Shown here in pieces: positions 15,450 to 24,214 of a DNA stretch of 64,000 bases (position 1 is its first letter; the number at the start of each line of letters is the position of its first letter). The DNA is from Methanosarcina sp. KYL-1 (GTDB taxonomy: Archaea; Halobacteriota; Methanosarcinia; Methanosarcinales; Methanosarcinaceae), in the NCBI RefSeq assembly GCF_024372725.1, contig NZ_VOUA01000012.1, positions 1 through 64,000 of the forward strand, in the 5' to 3' direction. The position numbers were made by a program, and so were the translations under genes. Below the pieces are notes generated by a model that saw only the letters and a list, made by a program, of their open reading frames with translations, was not told the origin of the DNA and ran no database searches.

Positions 15450-16892
15450 TTAGCGCCTGCTCTCCAACCAGGTGCGGGGCAGGAGCAGGATGCAGAGCGG
15501 GATTACCTCTACCCTTCCGAGCAGCATGTCCGCACAGAGCACGATCTTGAGCAGGGCAGGCATGGCAGGGTTCGTAACCCCTACGGATAAGCCTGCGGTT
15601 GCCAGGGCGCTTGAGGTTTCGAAGATGGCATCCCCCGAGTCGATGCCATAGAGCATGAAAATAAAGGCCGAAAAGACCAGGACCCCCGAATAGAGCAGCA
15701 CGTAGGTCATGATGCGGTAGACCTCCTCGGACTCAACGACCTGTGCCCCTACTTTCAGGGGGGTGACCGCTTCCCTTGGGAGGAAAAAGCGGTAGAAGAC
15801 CAGCCTGACCAGCTGCACGATCACTATCAGCCGGAAAAGCTTGATCCCGCCCGTTGTGGAGCCGATGCTGCCCCCTATGCACATGAAGGCGCTGAGGAAG
15901 CCTTTTGAGGCATCGGAAACGGGAGCAAGGCCTATGGTAGAAAAGCCAGTGCCTGTGAGGGCCGAAACCGTCTGGAAGGCGGCATCCGGCAGCACCTTCA
16001 GGAGTTCGAATCCCATGCTGCCTCCAGAAAGGGCGAAAGCGAAAATCGGGACCCCCAGCAGGGAAAGCCAGAACATGTACCTCACCTGGGGGTCTCTTGT
16101 GAGGGTCTTCCGGTCCCTGAGGATTTCGGGGTAGAGGGAGAAGCTGATTGCTCCCATGATGCAGGAGATGGTGATAAGGAAAGGAATAAGAAAGCCCCCG
16201 TATGCCCCGATGCTCTCGGGCTGGGTGGAAAAGCCGCCTGTGGAAATGGCGCTCAGGGTGTGGCAGAGGGCGTCATAAAAAGGCATCCCGGAAAAGAGCA
16301 GGAGCAGGAGGGAGAGCAGGGTCAGGCCCAGGTAGACCGCCCCGAGCGCCCTGACCGTTGCAACGACGCTCGGCCGGATCCGGCTTTCCCCGAAATTCAC
16401 CCTGTAGAGCCGGAAAGCCGTGGTCCCCGGCCGGATGAGGACTCCGAGTACGAGCACGATGATCCCTATCCCGCCCACCCACTGCAGCCAGGAGCGGGTG
16501 AAGAAAAAGAGCCTTGTAGGGGAAGCAGGAGCCAGGCTCAGGCCTGTCGTGGTCAGCCCTGAAACACATTCGAAGTAGGCGTCCAGGAAAGGCATTCCGG
16601 AAGACAGGGCCATGGGGATGGCGCTTACAAAGGAACAGAGGGGGAAGGTGATGGCTGCAAGGATGACCGCCTCTTTTACTTCCAGTTCGTAGTCCGGGAG
16701 CATTTTGTGGAGTACGGCGCCTATAACCGCGCTTATGAGGACGGTTACCCCGTAAATGGAGACTGCGTCCGTCTCGCCGAGTACCAGGGCGGCGAACATG
16801 GGCACAAGCAGGACTCCGGCAAAAACCATCAGGAGATGTCCGGTGTACCTGAGGACTGCTACTGGATTTACCGGGGAGACGAGTTCGTACAT
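15450..16892 (-). CDS. trkH: TrkH potassium transporter membrane subunit
   Basis: A 480-residue integral membrane protein with about ten helices and the four pore repeats of the TrkH/KtrB superfamily. The selectivity glycines appear in CVSGLTTTGLSLA, TLSAISTGGFSTQ, TVSALTGTGFSTIG and SSALATAGLSVG. GGSIGSTTGGIKLFRL is the intramembrane loop signature. The C-terminus ends with MLLGRVEVIPLCILLLP, also typical. It pairs with TrkA encoded next on the same strand. The divergent neighbour at 17036 also carries RCK_C domains. Length is normal, no defect seen. Confidence 0.92.
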   Translation of the reverse strand: MYELVSPVNPVAVLRYTGHLLMVFAGVLLVPMFAALVLGETDAVSIYGVTVLISAVIGAVLHKMLPDYELEVKEAVILAAITFPLCSFVSAIPMALSSGMPFLDAYFECVSGLTTTGLSLAPASPTRLFFFTRSWLQWVGGIGIIVLVLGVLIRPGTTAFRLYRVNFGESRIRPSVVATVRALGAVYLGLTLLSLLLLLFSGMPFYDALCHTLSAISTGGFSTQPESIGAYGGFLIPFLITISCIMGAISFSLYPEILRDRKTLTRDPQVRYMFWLSLLGVPIFAFALSGGSMGFELLKVLPDAAFQTVSALTGTGFSTIGLAPVSDASKGFLSAFMCIGGSIGSTTGGIKLFRLIVIVQLVRLVFYRFFLPREAVTPLKVGAQVVESEEVYRIMTYVLLYSGVLVFSAFIFMLYGIDSGDAIFETSSALATAGLSVGVTNPAMPALLKIVLCADMLLGRVEVIPLCILLLPRTWLESRR

Positions 16893-17035
16893 AAGAGCTA
16901 ATAGCAGTTTTTTCTTTAAGTCTGTTTCACTGAAATAATTTTATGGGAATGCCCTGATTTTTTTATGATGGAATCTAATTTTTATTATAGAATTCAATTT
17001 TTAAAGTGTATAGAGTTTGGGGGATGAGATTACAC

Positions 17036-18844
17036 ATGAATTCCGGCCTGACTCCTGAGGTCCTGCTGGTGCTGCTGGTCCTTGCCGGCACAATCTTTCT
17101 CTTTGTAGGGGAGTTTTTCAGGGTGGACGTAACCGCAGGTCTGGTCATGCTGGCCCTTGCCTGGACGGGCCTTGTAAGCCCCAAAGAGGCTTTTTCCGGT
17201 TTCGGGAGCAATGCCGTTGTGTCCATTATCGGGGTTATGGTCCTGGGCAGGGGCATTGACAGGACCGGGCTCATGAACCGGGTGAGCCGGAAGATCCTCT
17301 CCCTTGCGGGTTCCAGCGAAAGGAGGCTTCTCGGGGTGATCTGCACGGTTGTGGGCCTGATTTCGGCTTTCATGCAGAATATCGGTTCTGTTGCCCTTTT
17401 TTTACCTGCGGTCCTCCGGATTTCCAGGGCTGCAAAAATCCCGGCTTCCCGGCTGCTCATGCCCATGGGCTTTGCGGGGATCCTGGGGGGCACCCTTACC
17501 ATGGTGGGCTCCGGGCCCCTGATCATCTTAAATGACCTCCTCCGGCAGGGCGGGCAGGAACCTTTCGGGCTCTTCAGTGTAACCCCTGTGGGGCTTGCCC
17601 TGCTATCTTCCGGGATCACATATTTCATGCTCCTTGGAAAATACGTTCTTCCCTCAAAAACCCCGGAAGAGGAAAAAGCGGAGGAGAGGGGCTCCCAGGA
17701 GCGCCTGATAGAGACCTGGCAGCTCCCTTCCGCTATTTACTGTTTCAGGGTCCCTGGAGGGTCGCCCCTTTCCGGAATGACCAGGGAAGAGTCCGGGCTC
17801 TGGAGGGACTACGGGCTACACCTGCTTGCCCTGCTTGAAGGGGATGAACTTTCTTACGCTCCCTGGCGCTACACCCGCTTTGCTCCGGGGCAGGTCCTGG
17901 CTCTCCTGGGAGAAAAGGAGAATATCGGACTTTTTGCCTCGGCTTACGGGCTTGAGCCTGTGGAAAAGTCCCTGCTCTGCACCGAACTTTCGGGGGAAGG
18001 GGCTGCCGGGTTTGCCGAAATTATAATCCGGCCCAGGTCTTCAGTTTCCGGAAAGACCCTCAGGCAGGTTGCAATGCGCAAGCACTTCGGAGTTGACCCT
18101 ATCCTGCTCCTGAGCGGGGCAGAGGAAGTCCGGGAAGATTTTTCCGACCAGGTCCTGCAGGCGGGGGCTACGGTTATCGTCTATGGGCCCTGGAATGCGG
18201 TCCGGTCCCTCGGGGAAAATCCCGATTTCGTACTCCTGACCCCGGTAGAAGAAGAAAAAGCAAGGGAGGGAAAAATCGGGATTGCTTCCCTCTGCTTCCT
18301 CGGGGCAATAGGCCTTGCCTTCTCGGGCTTTACCCTTTCCCTGAGCCTGCTTTCGGGAGCTCTTGCCATGGTCCTGTTCCGGGTGCTTTCCATTGAGGAG
18401 GCTTACAGGGCGGTGGACTGGAGGACGGTCCTCCTACTGGCAGGGCTGATCCCTCTCGGCATCGCCATGGACACCAGCGGGGCTGCAGCCTTTGTTGCGG
18501 GGGAGATGATGAGGGTGATCACGGGGAGCCATCCCCTGCTCATCCTCTTTTCCATTGCAGCCCTTACAACCCTCTTTTCCCTCTTTATGTCCAACGTGGC
18601 CGCAACAGTGCTCCTGGTCCCCCTGGTTATGGTCATAGGGGAATCCACGGGCCTATCCCCAAGAGCCCTTGCTCTTCTTGTGGGAGTCTCGGCTGCCAAT
18701 TCTTTTGTGCTTCCCACCCATCAGGTCAATGCCCTCTTGATAGGGCAGGGGGGATACCATAATTCGGACTACATAAAGGCAGGCGGGGTAATGACGCTTA
18801 TTTTCCTGCTGATTGCAGTTGGAATGGTTTATTTTTACCTGTAA
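17036..18844 (+). CDS. DASS/SLC13-type anion carrier with central TrkA-C domains
   Basis: A ~602-residue membrane protein related to the SLC13/CitM divalent-anion:Na+ symporters. Halves of about five helices each (residues ~5-190 and ~400-600) flank a soluble insert. The N-half has FSGFGSNAVVSIIGVMVLG and SAFMQNIGSVALFLP, the C-half LFSLFMSNVAATVLLVPLV, both matching the family N/T-containing hairpin loops. The insert (~215-400) holds two RCK_C/TrkA-C-like modules (SAIYCFRVPGGSPLSGM; EIIIRPRSSVSGKTLRQV). Starts possible at GTG 17006, ATG 17024 and ATG 17036; the last has GGGGATGAGA at suitable distance. The substrate could be sulfate, phosphate or dicarboxylate. Divergent from trkH. Confidence 0.8.
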   Translation: MNSGLTPEVLLVLLVLAGTIFLFVGEFFRVDVTAGLVMLALAWTGLVSPKEAFSGFGSNAVVSIIGVMVLGRGIDRTGLMNRVSRKILSLAGSSERRLLGVICTVVGLISAFMQNIGSVALFLPAVLRISRAAKIPASRLLMPMGFAGILGGTLTMVGSGPLIILNDLLRQGGQEPFGLFSVTPVGLALLSSGITYFMLLGKYVLPSKTPEEEKAEERGSQERLIETWQLPSAIYCFRVPGGSPLSGMTREESGLWRDYGLHLLALLEGDELSYAPWRYTRFAPGQVLALLGEKENIGLFASAYGLEPVEKSLLCTELSGEGAAGFAEIIIRPRSSVSGKTLRQVAMRKHFGVDPILLLSGAEEVREDFSDQVLQAGATVIVYGPWNAVRSLGENPDFVLLTPVEEEKAREGKIGIASLCFLGAIGLAFSGFTLSLSLLSGALAMVLFRVLSIEEAYRAVDWRTVLLLAGLIPLGIAMDTSGAAAFVAGEMMRVITGSHPLLILFSIAALTTLFSLFMSNVAATVLLVPLVMVIGESTGLSPRALALLVGVSAANSFVLPTHQVNALLIGQGGYHNSDYIKAGGVMTLIFLLIAVGMVYFYL

Positions 18845-19275
18845 ATCGGGGAAAACCATAAGCAAGGAAGGAAATGGCGGTAAAACATAATCCCGGAGCC
18901 AGGTTCACAGGGGCTGTAAATCCTCCCGGAAATGCCCGGAGATTATACTGAAGTAAAACACCATCTCCTGAATGTGAAACTGAGGGAGGTTATCATGCGC
19001 AGGAGACTTATACGGAGGTAAAATACGGAGGTAAAGCAACATACACGGGGGGAAACGCAGGTAAGACACCATAAACAAGAGATGGAAATGGATGTAAAAA
19101 AATAGGAGTAAACAAATGAATTTAATATAATCTACTATAATATACTGTAATATCTTGTATTATAAATTACAAAATAATTACCCTGTCAGAAAGGGGCTTT
19201 AAGGGTAATTTATTGATCGATCGGTCGGCAGTTGAGCCGGCAGGTTACACCTTTTAAAACCTGGGGGGATCTTGT
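18845..19275. other. Intergenic with ribosome-binding-site-like repeats and AT-rich promoter
   Basis: It contains repeated TACGGAGGTAAA motifs around 19010-19040 without an attached gene, an AT-rich segment 19115-19175 with several TATA-like sites, and the inverted repeat described separately. No gene is supported. Confidence 0.5.
19176..19210. promoter_or_regulatory. 9-bp inverted repeat before the CstB-like gene
   Basis: AATTACCCT (19176-19184) and AGGGTAATT (19202-19210) are perfect inverted arms with a 17-nt spacer. It lies ~65 bp before the start codon and just right of TATA-like TATAAATTA near 19161. It could be an operator or a hairpin in the leader. Confidence 0.5.
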
Positions 19276-20700
19276 ATGTTAGTACAGCAATTTTTCGTAA
19301 AAGGCATAGCGCACAGTTCTTACATCCTGGCCGGGAAAGAAAGATGTGCAGTCATTGACCCGCGCAGGGATACCGACATTTATGTCGACGCGGCAAAGGC
19401 TCTGGGTGTGAAAATTACCCACATTCTGGAGACACACCTGCATGCCGATTTTATCTCCGGGCATATTGACCTTGCCGAAGCTACCGGGGCAAAGATTTAC
19501 GCTCCTAAGTCCGGGAACTGCGAGTTCGAACATGTGGGGCTGGCTGAAGGAGACAACTTCGAAATCGAGGATATGGCCGTAAGGGTGCTGGAAACACCGG
19601 GGCACACGCCTGAACACATCTCCTACGTTGTCTCGGACACTTCCAGGGGGCCCGACCCTGTGGCCCTCTTTTGCGGGGACACGCTTTTCGTGGGAGACGT
19701 GGGAAGGCCCGACCTTTTCCCGGGACAGGCGGAGGAACTGGCATCCAAACTTTACGATAGCCTCCACTCCAAACTGCTCTCCCTTCCCGATTCATGTGAG
19801 GTCTACCCCGCCCACGGGGCAGGGTCGCTTTGCGGGAGGGCTATGGGGGCCAAGCGTTCGAGCACCATCGGGTATGAGCGCAAGTACAACTACGCCCTGA
19901 AAATTCCCGAGAAGGAACAGTTCATAGAGGCTCTAACTACCGATATGCCCCCTGCCCCTGACCATTTCTCCCGCTGCAGCAACGTGAACCGGGAGGGGCC
20001 GGCAAAGCTAAAAACCCTCTCTCCTGTCAGGGAAATTCCTCCCTCTGAATTTTTTGCACTTGCGGGGCGGACCGATACGCTTGTCCTTGATACCCGCTGT
20101 TACGAGGGTTTCGGGGGGGGACATGGGCCCGGCTCCTACAGCATCGACCTGGGCGGCAATTTCGGGACTTTTGCAGGCTGGCTTCTGCCTCCTGACCGGC
20201 AGGTCCTGCTGGTCTCGGACAGTGAGGCCCATGCCAGGGAAGCCGTGGTCTGGCTGCACAGGGTCGGGCTTGATAATGTTCTCGGCTACCTTGAAGGCGG
20301 GATGTTTGCCTGGGTGACAGGAGGTCTCCGGGCTGCGCATGTGCCCCAACTTTCGATTCCCGAACTCCATGCCAGGGCCCGGGAGGATGCCCCACTGGTA
20401 ATCCTTGACGTACGGGCTCCTTCCGAGTACGAAAGCTTCCACATCGAACACGCTCTCAACATCCCGGTCCAGGAACTTCGGACGCGCTACCCCGAACTCG
20501 ACCCTGATGCTGAAACCGTACTCATCTGCAGCACGGGGCACAGGTCGAGCATGGGTTGCAGCATTCTGAAACAGCACGGGTTCACCAGGGTGTACAATGC
20601 TGCAGGAGGGATGACCGGGTACAATGCTGCCGGTTACGGGCCAGAATGCCCCATGTGCTCCCTTTCCTGGGCCGGAAAGGCTGGCCGGAAGAATGCTTGA
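19276..20700 (+). CDS. CstB-like MBL-fold protein with two rhodanese domains (putative persulfide-handling enzyme)
   Basis: A 474-residue three-domain protein. Residues 1-235 are a metallo-beta-lactamase fold of the persulfide-dioxygenase/glyoxalase-II group: ETHLHADFISGH, ETPGHTPEH, CGDTLFVGDVGRPD and YPAHGAG supply the metal ligands. Residues ~255-350 are a rhodanese domain whose loop (VSDSEAHARE) lacks the catalytic Cys; residues ~365-465 are a second rhodanese with active Cys in CSTGHRSS. The order MBL-rhodanese-rhodanese equals bacterial CstB, which turns persulfides into thiosulfate. Two YeeE/YedE transporters follow, supporting a sulfane-sulfur role. CstB needs oxygen, so its use in a strict anaerobe is unclear. 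The start is ATG 19276 after GGGGGGATCTT. Confidence 0.85.
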   Translation: MLVQQFFVKGIAHSSYILAGKERCAVIDPRRDTDIYVDAAKALGVKITHILETHLHADFISGHIDLAEATGAKIYAPKSGNCEFEHVGLAEGDNFEIEDMAVRVLETPGHTPEHISYVVSDTSRGPDPVALFCGDTLFVGDVGRPDLFPGQAEELASKLYDSLHSKLLSLPDSCEVYPAHGAGSLCGRAMGAKRSSTIGYERKYNYALKIPEKEQFIEALTTDMPPAPDHFSRCSNVNREGPAKLKTLSPVREIPPSEFFALAGRTDTLVLDTRCYEGFGGGHGPGSYSIDLGGNFGTFAGWLLPPDRQVLLVSDSEAHAREAVVWLHRVGLDNVLGYLEGGMFAWVTGGLRAAHVPQLSIPELHARAREDAPLVILDVRAPSEYESFHIEHALNIPVQELRTRYPELDPDAETVLICSTGHRSSMGCSILKQHGFTRVYNAAGGMTGYNAAGYGPECPMCSLSWAGKAGRKNA

Positions 20701-20727
20701 AATTTCCGGGAGCCGGGGGAAGAAGCC

Positions 20728-21246
20728 TTGGGTTTTCTCAGTCTGGAACAGTGGTCCCCGTATGCAGTGGGAATAGGAATCGGCATCTTGAGCTGGTTTA
20801 CTTTCCTGCTTTCGGACAAACCAATCGGGGCCTCCACAGCCTATGCCAGGACAGCCGGGATGCTTGAGAAGCTTTTCAGGAGGCAAAAGGTGGGGGAGAT
20901 GGCCTATTTTAAAAAGTTCCCGCCGGTTGTTGACTGGGAGTGGATGTTCGTTTCTGGCATAGTTCTCGGGTCTTTCCTTTCAGCCTGGCTCTCCGGGACT
21001 TTCAGGTTTGAGTGGGTCCCTTCAACCTGGGCTTCCAATTTCGGTCCCTCTCCCATTACCCGGGTGCTTGCTGCCCTTGTTGGTGGCTTTTTTATCGGTT
21101 TTGGGTCCAGGTGGGCAGGAGGCTGCACCAGCGGGCACGGGATTTCCGGGACGCTTCAGCTTACCCTGAGCAGCTGGATTTCAGTGATTTGCTTTTTTGC
21201 AGGCGGGGTTGCAACGGCTTTTCTTCTTTTTATTTTCGGGACATGA
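20728..21246 (+). CDS. YeeE/YedE-family sulfur-compound transporter, first half-size subunit
   Basis: A 172-residue membrane protein with four to five hydrophobic segments. The signature FGSRWAGGCTSGHGISG carries the conserved Cys that contacts thiosulfate-type substrates in the YeeE (TsuA) family. TTG 20728 lies after GGGGGAAGAAG; the gap to the upstream CstB-like gene is only 27 bp, so co-transcription is expected. It is about half the size of full-length YeeE and is followed by a second subunit, so the two likely act together to move thiosulfate or another sulfur species. Confidence 0.8.
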   Translation: MGFLSLEQWSPYAVGIGIGILSWFTFLLSDKPIGASTAYARTAGMLEKLFRRQKVGEMAYFKKFPPVVDWEWMFVSGIVLGSFLSAWLSGTFRFEWVPSTWASNFGPSPITRVLAALVGGFFIGFGSRWAGGCTSGHGISGTLQLTLSSWISVICFFAGGVATAFLLFIFGT

Positions 21247-21354
21247 GGGGTAGATGAGATGAGGAACCCGCTTAAGAGCCGGATTAAGATCGGGAACAGA
21301 GTCTGATTAAGATCAGGAACATAGCCGGATGCAGTTTCATGTGAGGAGAAGAAT

Positions 21355-21993
21355 ATGAAAACTCTGGCTTGGAAACAGGTTCATATGGGGGGAAAGGAAA
21401 TGAGTATGCAGAGCCGGAAGCAGGTTAATGTGGGGTGGGTAAAGTCTCTCCATTCCAGGAAAGGGCTTCAGCTCGGACTGGGCTTCTTTTTCGGGATTAT
21501 TTTCGGTTTTTTGCTCCAGAAGGGCGGAGTTACCCGGTATAACGTGATCATCGGGCAGCTCCTTCTTTCCGATTTTACGGTGATGAAGGTCATACTTTCG
21601 GCGATTATCACGGGCATGATCGGGGTCCGTTTCCTGAACAGCCTGGGTTTTGCCAGCCTGCACCCGAAGCCGGGTTCTCTGGGGATGAATCTGGTCGGAG
21701 GGCTGCTTTTTGGTGTCGGTTTCGGGATCCTGGGCTACTGCCCGGGTACAATTGCGGGAGCTGTGGGAAATGGATTTCTGGATGCACTTTTTGGCGGACT
21801 TACAGGGATCCTGCTCGGAGATGTGGTCTTTGCCGAACTTTATCCAAGGATTGAGGGAGATCTCCTGAAAAAAGTGGATTATGGGGATGTAACCCTGCCA
21901 GAACTGGTGGATATCAGCCCCTGGTTGGCGGTTTTCCTGGCCGTTCTCTTTCTGGGAGGGGTGCTGTGGGGGCTGGAGAAGCTCGGGCTGTAA
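21355..21993 (+). CDS. YeeE/YedE-family sulfur-compound transporter, second subunit
   Basis: A 212-residue membrane protein, in the same direction 108 bp after the first subunit. ATG 21355 follows GAGGAGAAGAAT; other in-frame ATGs at about 21388 and 21400 are possible. The first ~35 residues are hydrophilic, then five membrane segments. FGVGFGILGYCPGTIAGAVGNG is the Cys-containing family motif. The C-terminal half has a loop RIEGDLLKKVDYGDVTLPEL before the last helix. With the CstB-like enzyme it forms a three-gene sulfur module. Confidence 0.8.
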   Translation: MKTLAWKQVHMGGKEMSMQSRKQVNVGWVKSLHSRKGLQLGLGFFFGIIFGFLLQKGGVTRYNVIIGQLLLSDFTVMKVILSAIITGMIGVRFLNSLGFASLHPKPGSLGMNLVGGLLFGVGFGILGYCPGTIAGAVGNGFLDALFGGLTGILLGDVVFAELYPRIEGDLLKKVDYGDVTLPELVDISPWLAVFLAVLFLGGVLWGLEKLGL

Positions 21994-22181
21994 ACTAAGC
22001 TCTAAAGCCAGCTTCTATACTCTTGCTCCTGTATTTTCAGGTACCCTCCGGAGCCCTGACAGGCTAAGGAATTATCGAAAACTTTATAAAAAATAATGGT
22101 TCGGGTAGATAAATATTTATAACAAGTAAAATCACTTATATTATCTAAAAACGTAAAGGAACTTCAAAGTGGGGGAATATT

Positions 22182-22589
22182 ATGAAGATCAGGGTAGTGA
22201 GTTCAAGAGATGAAATCTTCACTCTTAATCCTAATGAACGAGTAGTGCACCTGGCTTTCCGGCCGTCTAACAAGGATATTTTTGCGCTGGTAGAAACCTG
22301 TCCGAAAATCGAGGTAATTCAGCTTCCGAAATCTTACAGGCGTACGGTCTCAAAGTCAATAGAAATGTTCCTTGAGATGCAGAGGATCCAGCTTATCGAA
22401 GGGGATGTCTGGGGCCACAGAAAGGACATCAACGAATACTACAGCATCCCGTCTTCCGTGATTGAGAAAATCAAAGAGTTAAAGATGGAAGGCACACCTG
22501 CAGAGAGGATAGAGGAAAAGGTTTCAAGGGAAAGCAAGCTGAATCCCGAAATGGTCGCTTACATCCTGACAAAAGAAGCCACTGTGTGA
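22182..22589 (+). CDS. DUF1699 family protein
   Basis: A 135-residue soluble protein of the DUF1699 family, found mainly in methanogens. Recognisable parts are MKIRVVSSRDEI, VVHLAFRPSNKDIFALVETCP and IQLPKSYRRTVSKSI, then a helical C-terminal part with YYSIPSSVIEKIKEL. The C-terminal region could bind nucleic acid, but the function is unknown. ATG 22182 follows GTGGGGGAATATT, a strong ribosome binding site. Upstream AAATATTTATAAC (about 22111) is the likely TATA box. Monocistronic. Confidence 0.8.
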   Translation: MKIRVVSSRDEIFTLNPNERVVHLAFRPSNKDIFALVETCPKIEVIQLPKSYRRTVSKSIEMFLEMQRIQLIEGDVWGHRKDINEYYSIPSSVIEKIKELKMEGTPAERIEEKVSRESKLNPEMVAYILTKEATV

Positions 22590-22918
22590 AGCATCCGGCA
22601 TCGGAACACTTAGACCTTCTACTTCACCGTTTTCCCGAAGTATCCCGTTTATTCTGAAAGACCGGGCAGAAAGCTCTGCATGTTTTAAGATTTGTAGATG
22701 TGCCCTCTTTCCAGCCCCTCTTTATTTATTTAGATGGGCTTGAGGACCTGTACGTTTGTTCGGAAAGCTTTTGAAAATGTTTGAATATACTTTTGGTCGG
22801 GAAGCCTGTGAGTATACTTTTGGCTGGAAAGTCTTGGCTGGGAAGTGGGATCTCTGTCCGTTCCTCTGTCCGTTCCGGAATTTTTCCACATTTTGGGTAT
22901 TTGTTCTGGATATTTTGT
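22590..22918. other. Intergenic, no gene seen
   Basis: It has short near-duplicated segments (GAATATACTTTTGG near 22785 and GAGTATACTTTTGG near 22810). Open frames here run into the minisatellite and are not called. Confidence 0.4.
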
Positions 22919-23064
22919 TCTGGTTTTTCCTGTTCTGGGTTTTCCTGTTCTGGGTTTTCCTGTTCTGGGTTTTCCTGTTCTGGGTTTTCCTGTTCTGGGT
23001 TTTCCTGTTCTGGGTTTTCCTGTTCTGGGTTTTCCTGTTCTGGGTTTTCCTGTTCTGGGTTTTC
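22919..23064. repeat. 15-bp minisatellite, about nine copies
   Basis: The unit TGTTCTGGGTTTTCC is repeated head to tail about nine times, with degenerate copies at both ends. Because the unit is a multiple of three, open frames run through it in several frames on both strands (e.g. repeats of GKPRT on the minus strand, FWVFL on the plus strand), but no start site or family supports coding. Confidence 0.9.
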
Positions 23065-23355
23065 TGTTCTGGGCGTTTTGTTCTGGAGATTTCATTTTGG
23101 ATATTTCACATTCGCTCCGAAGATTTCTTTCTCCGGTCCGGATAAATGGTCAGCACTTTGAATACCAGCAGTATGATAGTTATATTTAGATAAACAAACA
23201 ATTATATTTATCTGGACATTCAGGTAGAGCCGGAAGGAAAAGGTGAAATCTTTTTCCTGATAGGCAGGTATTGTGGGGAATAGTAACAACTTATATAAAC
23301 CGTGGGGTAGGTAGCCCATTTTAGTTTTATTTAACTCAAGAGGAAGGTTGAAGGG

Positions 23356-24150
23356 ATGAAATCCGAACTGATGGATCTGGTTTTTCTTTCAGAAAAGAGG
23401 AAAAATCTACTGCTTTTCCTGAAAAGCGGGCCCAAAAGCATGGACGAAATAAGGGATACCCTCCAGGCTTCTTCCACTTCTATACTACCCCAGATTAAAA
23501 AATTAAAGGAACAGAACCTGGTGGTCCAGCAGGACAAAACTTATGAACTTTCTTCCATCGGAAAGGTGCTTGTCGAAAAGATGCAGCCCCTGGTAAATAC
23601 CATGGAGCTTTTTGAGGACAATTTCGAATACTGGGCGGAAAGGGACCTGCAGGGAATCCCCCCATTTCTCCGGAGGCGGATCGGAGAGCTCGGGAAATGC
23701 AAACTCATAAAGCCTGACCTGAACCGGATGTTCGAATTTGATCCGGAATTCATGGAAAACCTCTTCAGCTCGGAACACGTCCTTGAAATCCTTGCCTATT
23801 TTCACCCCGACCTTACCACCATCTGCCGGGAGCTTACAAAAACAAGGGTGGAAATTTCTTTAATAATGGCCGATTCGGTGCTGCAGCGGTGCATCGAAGA
23901 TCACAGGGAGGACCTCCGGAATCTGCTGGGCCTCGAATACGTAAAGATTTTCCGGTATTCAGGAGACCTGAGGATTGCAGACCTGACGGTAACCGATAAA
24001 TTCCTCATGATCTCTCTTTTTCCCAGAGACCGGAACTTTGATAGGGAGAGCCTGATAAGTTACGATCCTTCTGCCCTCAAATGGGGCACGGATCTTTTCT
24101 CCTATCTTCTCCAAAATTCTACTGAATTTAAGGAAATTCCTCCTGAATAA
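23356..24150 (+). CDS. Winged-helix transcriptional regulator, FilR1_middle (DUF1724) family, paralogue 2
   Basis: A 264-residue paralogue of the regulator at 8070-8855, collinear over its whole length. The N-terminal winged helix shows LVFLSEKRKNLLLFLKSGPK, STSILPQIKKLKEQNLV and YELSSIGKVLVEKM. The FilR1_middle domain has FEYWAERDLQGIPPFLRRRIGEL, FDPEFMENLFSSEHV and LTVTDKFLMISL. ATG 23356 is preceded by AGGAAGGTTGAAGGG; TTATATAAACC near 23291 is a good TATA box. Effector and targets are unknown. The adjacent genes give no hint, so autoregulation or a remote target is possible. Confidence 0.87.
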   Translation: MKSELMDLVFLSEKRKNLLLFLKSGPKSMDEIRDTLQASSTSILPQIKKLKEQNLVVQQDKTYELSSIGKVLVEKMQPLVNTMELFEDNFEYWAERDLQGIPPFLRRRIGELGKCKLIKPDLNRMFEFDPEFMENLFSSEHVLEILAYFHPDLTTICRELTKTRVEISLIMADSVLQRCIEDHREDLRNLLGLEYVKIFRYSGDLRIADLTVTDKFLMISLFPRDRNFDRESLISYDPSALKWGTDLFSYLLQNSTEFKEIPPE

Positions 24151-24214
24151 ATTTAGGGTCTCACCTCTGCAATAAACTCAGTTTTTCATTCCGGCCGATG
24201 GTCCGGTTTACCCT

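Noticed and set aside
22730-23189. Several long open frames (114-129 codons) on both strands through the 15-bp repeat
   Set aside because: They exist only because the repeat unit is a multiple of three and lacks stops. None has a ribosome binding site, a sensible start or any family likeness.
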